DNA of 64,000 nucleotides from Borrelia sp. P9F1 (GTDB lineage Bacteria; Spirochaetota; Spirochaetia; Borreliales; Borreliaceae). This document shows positions 62,051-64,000 of this stretch, piece after piece (position 1 is the stretch's first letter; each line of letters starts with the position of its first letter). The stretch lies in NCBI RefSeq assembly GCF_030436115.1, contig NZ_CP129407.1, forward strand, positions 275,265-339,264, written 5' to 3'. The notes below the pieces were generated by a model. It did not search any database, was not told the origin of the DNA, and saw nothing but the letters and a program-made list of their open reading frames with translations. The translations under genes and the position numbers were made by a program.

Positions 62051-64000
62051 CTAAAGATTATCGGCCAAATTATCATAAAACAAGATGTTAGAACCAAAGA
62101 AATCATTTTTAAAAACACTCCTAAGATTCAAACTAGCAAGGTCTTTCCTAGCACTCTTAACCATATCAACATCTCGATTTAACAAGTCAAACATCCTAGA
62201 AGATTTAGTCAAATTGGCAATTCCTGAATCAAAAAGCTCATTATCTTTAACAATACCAACACCAATTCTATTACCAAGAGACGCTCTTATCTCAACAATC
62301 CCAAGGTTATTATAATTCTCAATTTCTTTTATCAATAAAGCCCTATGATAATTATTATCATTAGGTCTGAAACCCAAAATACTAGACTTCTCTACATCCA
62401 AATTTTCTAATATCCTTACATAGTAACTTCTAGAAGCCACAAAATCACCCATTTTATAAAGGACAGCCGCAATTAAACCTAAAACTTCGTTATTATTTGA
62501 AAATCCAGACATGTTCTCAATTTTAAACAAATAGTTTAATGCCTCTTTGTAATTATCCTCCTTATAACTAAGTAATGCCACCTTATAATAAACATCCGGA
62601 GAATTGACTCCCTCATTTATTGCCGCATTATAAGAAGAAATCGCGGCCTTAAATCCTTTCAAAGACCTAAGAATATCCCCCTGCTTTTCATATACCAAAG
62701 AAAGTTCTCTAGTTCCTCTAATAAGACCATTTCTTTTATAAAAATCATAATCGCTTAAAGCTAGGCCAATAATATTACTTGCCTTAAGAGAGTCGTCTTG
62801 TTTTTCATAAATATCTGCCAAAATTCTATAAGCTATTATTTTGTCAGCAGAATTTTCAATTAAATTTTCCCGCCTAAAGCCATTTAATGCTGTTAATAAA
62901 TATCCCTCTGCTTTTTTAAAATCACCTATGTAATAAGAATACCTGCCATTTTCAAAGAGAGCCTTATTATAATTAGGATTATTAGTTAAAATCCTTCTGA
63001 GAATATATTCAATCTCTGAATTCAGATTGACATCATTTAAAGCATCAAGAACAGTCTTTCCGTCTCCAGATTTAAAATTGGCAAATTCTTTATTCAATAA
63101 ATTCATTTGCGCACTGAAATACTTCAAATTCCTAGACAAGTTATTTATCCTCTTGTTATATACAGTAAAGTCAACGTATCTATCTATTAGTCTCTTAACA
63201 TACCTAGTATAAACTACCTCATCAATGTCTATGCCCTCATTTGCCTTAATAAAAGAATTCACATTCTCCATTTCCTTATCAGCACCCGCCTCAATGTAGG
63301 CATTGAAAAGCTTAAATAAGATTTCTTTTTCATGCCCATGCCTCGCTAGAAGAATAGTATAACTATTGATACTATCTCTATAATACCTAGGATCTGTTTG
63401 GGCCCATTTAAAATAATTATCACCTTTAGTCATTAACGCATCACGGTCATAAAGGTCATAAGATATGATCTCATCAAGAATCAAATTGGCTTCAGAATAC
63501 TCCCCAAGTCTCATTTTCATAGTAGCATAAGACACATACCCATTCTTATTAAATCTCTTTCGTCTTCTCTTAGGGGCGCCCTCAGAAAAAGGATCAACAG
63601 TAAATAACTCCTCGTATTTCTCCTCAGCACTATCAAAATCTCTCATATCTTCAAAAGCCTGTGCATAAGCCAAAAACCACTTATCACTAGGCCTCATGTA
63701 ATACGCATCCTTGAAAGCAGATTTAGCAAGATTCCCTTTATTTTCATAAATGTAAGACATGCCCTCCCTATACTTTATATCAGATGCAACATAAAAAAAC
63801 ATAACATCAACTAAAAGATAAAAAGCCACAAAAGTCATAGAAACAATCAGCAAAGACATCTTAAGTATCGGTACTAAAGCTTTTGAAATCCTATAACTCA
63901 GCTTCTGTTCAAGCCTACTAAATTCCTCTGCTTTATAATAAATAACAGGTAGCTTAACAGAACGCCCAACAATATCGCCAGCAAACTTGGCAATAAACTT
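62051..64000 (-). CDS. Large TPR protein, flagellar collar component (BB0326-like), cut by right edge
   Basis: An open frame of 649 codons reaches the right edge; the ATG at 63859 is internal, because the frame continues unbroken upstream (SRLEQKLSYRISKALVPILK just before it). Residues after a membrane helix (MSLLIVSMTFVAFYLLVDVMF) carry many TPR pairs (YENKGNLAKSAFKDAYYMRP; LLTALNGFRRENLIENSADK; YKVALLSYKEDNYKEALNYL). The B. burgdorferi orthologue builds the collar of the periplasmic flagellar motor and supports stator assembly. The N-terminal part is outside the window. Confidence 0.85.
   Translation of the reverse strand, partial: KFIAKFAGDIVGRSVKLPVIYYKAEEFSRLEQKLSYRISKALVPILKMSLLIVSMTFVAFYLLVDVMFFYVASDIKYREGMSYIYENKGNLAKSAFKDAYYMRPSDKWFLAYAQAFEDMRDFDSAEEKYEELFTVDPFSEGAPKRRRKRFNKNGYVSYATMKMRLGEYSEANLILDEIISYDLYDRDALMTKGDNYFKWAQTDPRYYRDSINSYTILLARHGHEKEILFKLFNAYIEAGADKEMENVNSFIKANEGIDIDEVVYTRYVKRLIDRYVDFTVYNKRINNLSRNLKYFSAQMNLLNKEFANFKSGDGKTVLDALNDVNLNSEIEYILRRILTNNPNYNKALFENGRYSYYIGDFKKAEGYLLTALNGFRRENLIENSADKIIAYRILADIYEKQDDSLKASNIIGLALSDYDFYKRNGLIRGTRELSLVYEKQGDILRSLKGFKAAISSYNAAINEGVNSPDVYYKVALLSYKEDNYKEALNYLFKIENMSGFSNNNEVLGLIAAVLYKMGDFVASRSYYVRILENLDVEKSSILGFRPNDNNYHRALLIKEIENYNNLGIVEIRASLGNRIGVGIVKDNELFDSGIANLTKSSRMFDLLNRDVDMVKSARKDLASLNLRSVFKNDFFGSNILFYDNLADNL

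Noticed and set aside
1-64000. tRNA, rRNA, insertion sequences or prophage genes
   Set aside because: I looked in the intergenic gaps and saw no cloverleaf, ribosomal or transposase/integrase sequence. The gaps are mostly under 50 bases.

Overview
The window is a stretch of spirochaete chromosome from the genus Borrelia/Borreliella. Evidence: A+T-rich sequence; the 26-gene order flgB-flgC-fliE-fliF-fliG-fliH-fliI-fliJ-flbB-fliK-flgD-flgE-flbD-motA-motB-fliL-fliM-fliN-fliO-fliP-fliQ-fliR-flhB-flhA-flhF-flhG typical of the Borrelia flgB operon; and flanking genes in the same order as the B. burgdorferi BB0259-BB0326 block. I cannot decide from the sequence alone whether this is a Lyme-group, relapsing-fever or reptile-associated species. 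I saw no rRNA, tRNA, insertion sequence or CRISPR array.

Layout. 1-5730: a lytic transglycosylase cut by the left edge, an acidic membrane protein, a TPR protein, a LysM/M23 peptidase and signal peptidase I. 5773-50288 (all minus strand): 50 genes with no gap above about 43 bases. Reading in the direction of transcription this runs rlmE, cheW, nadK, recN and three unknown genes; then a reduced division/cell-wall cluster (rsmH, ftsL, murF, mraY, ftsW, ftsQ, ftsA, ftsZ), a TPR lipoprotein, dprA and hslVU; then the whole flagellar basal-body, hook, motor and export operon; then four small or FapA-like genes and a lidless Hsp70. 50331-57712: a pseudogene with three frameshifts, a TPR protein, a BMP/RbsA-type ABC importer, a 5-formyl-THF cyclo-ligase-like protein and a FecR-like envelope protein. 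57840-60422: a tandem array ending in a LysM lipoprotein (BB0323-like). 60511-64000: a small TPR lipoprotein (BB0324-like), a VWA protein and a large TPR protein cut by the right edge (BB0326-like).

The most unusual part is 57.8-59.3 kb. Six start regions are spaced 262-295 bases apart. The well-preserved units carry a TTGxTG-containing block, an RNA hairpin, a uniform Shine-Dalgarno/start segment (AGGATGTxTTTATGATG) and a lipoprotein signal peptide ending in a Cys. The last unit is the full-length LysM lipoprotein. Units 2, 3 and 5 encode mini-lipoproteins of 43-53 residues with diverged tails. Units 1 and 4 are degenerate. It looks like repeated duplication of the control region and 5' end of the BB0323-like gene, with the copies now diversifying or decaying.

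Other points of interest: a perfect 19-bp inverted repeat across the fliH stop codon, just upstream of the fliI ribosome binding site; a probable AUU start (or a one-base frameshift) in the FecR-like gene; a four-copy pentanucleotide repeat just inside a start codon; complementary decay of the two halves of an ABC ATPase; and an NPEH variant of the FlhB self-cleavage site.
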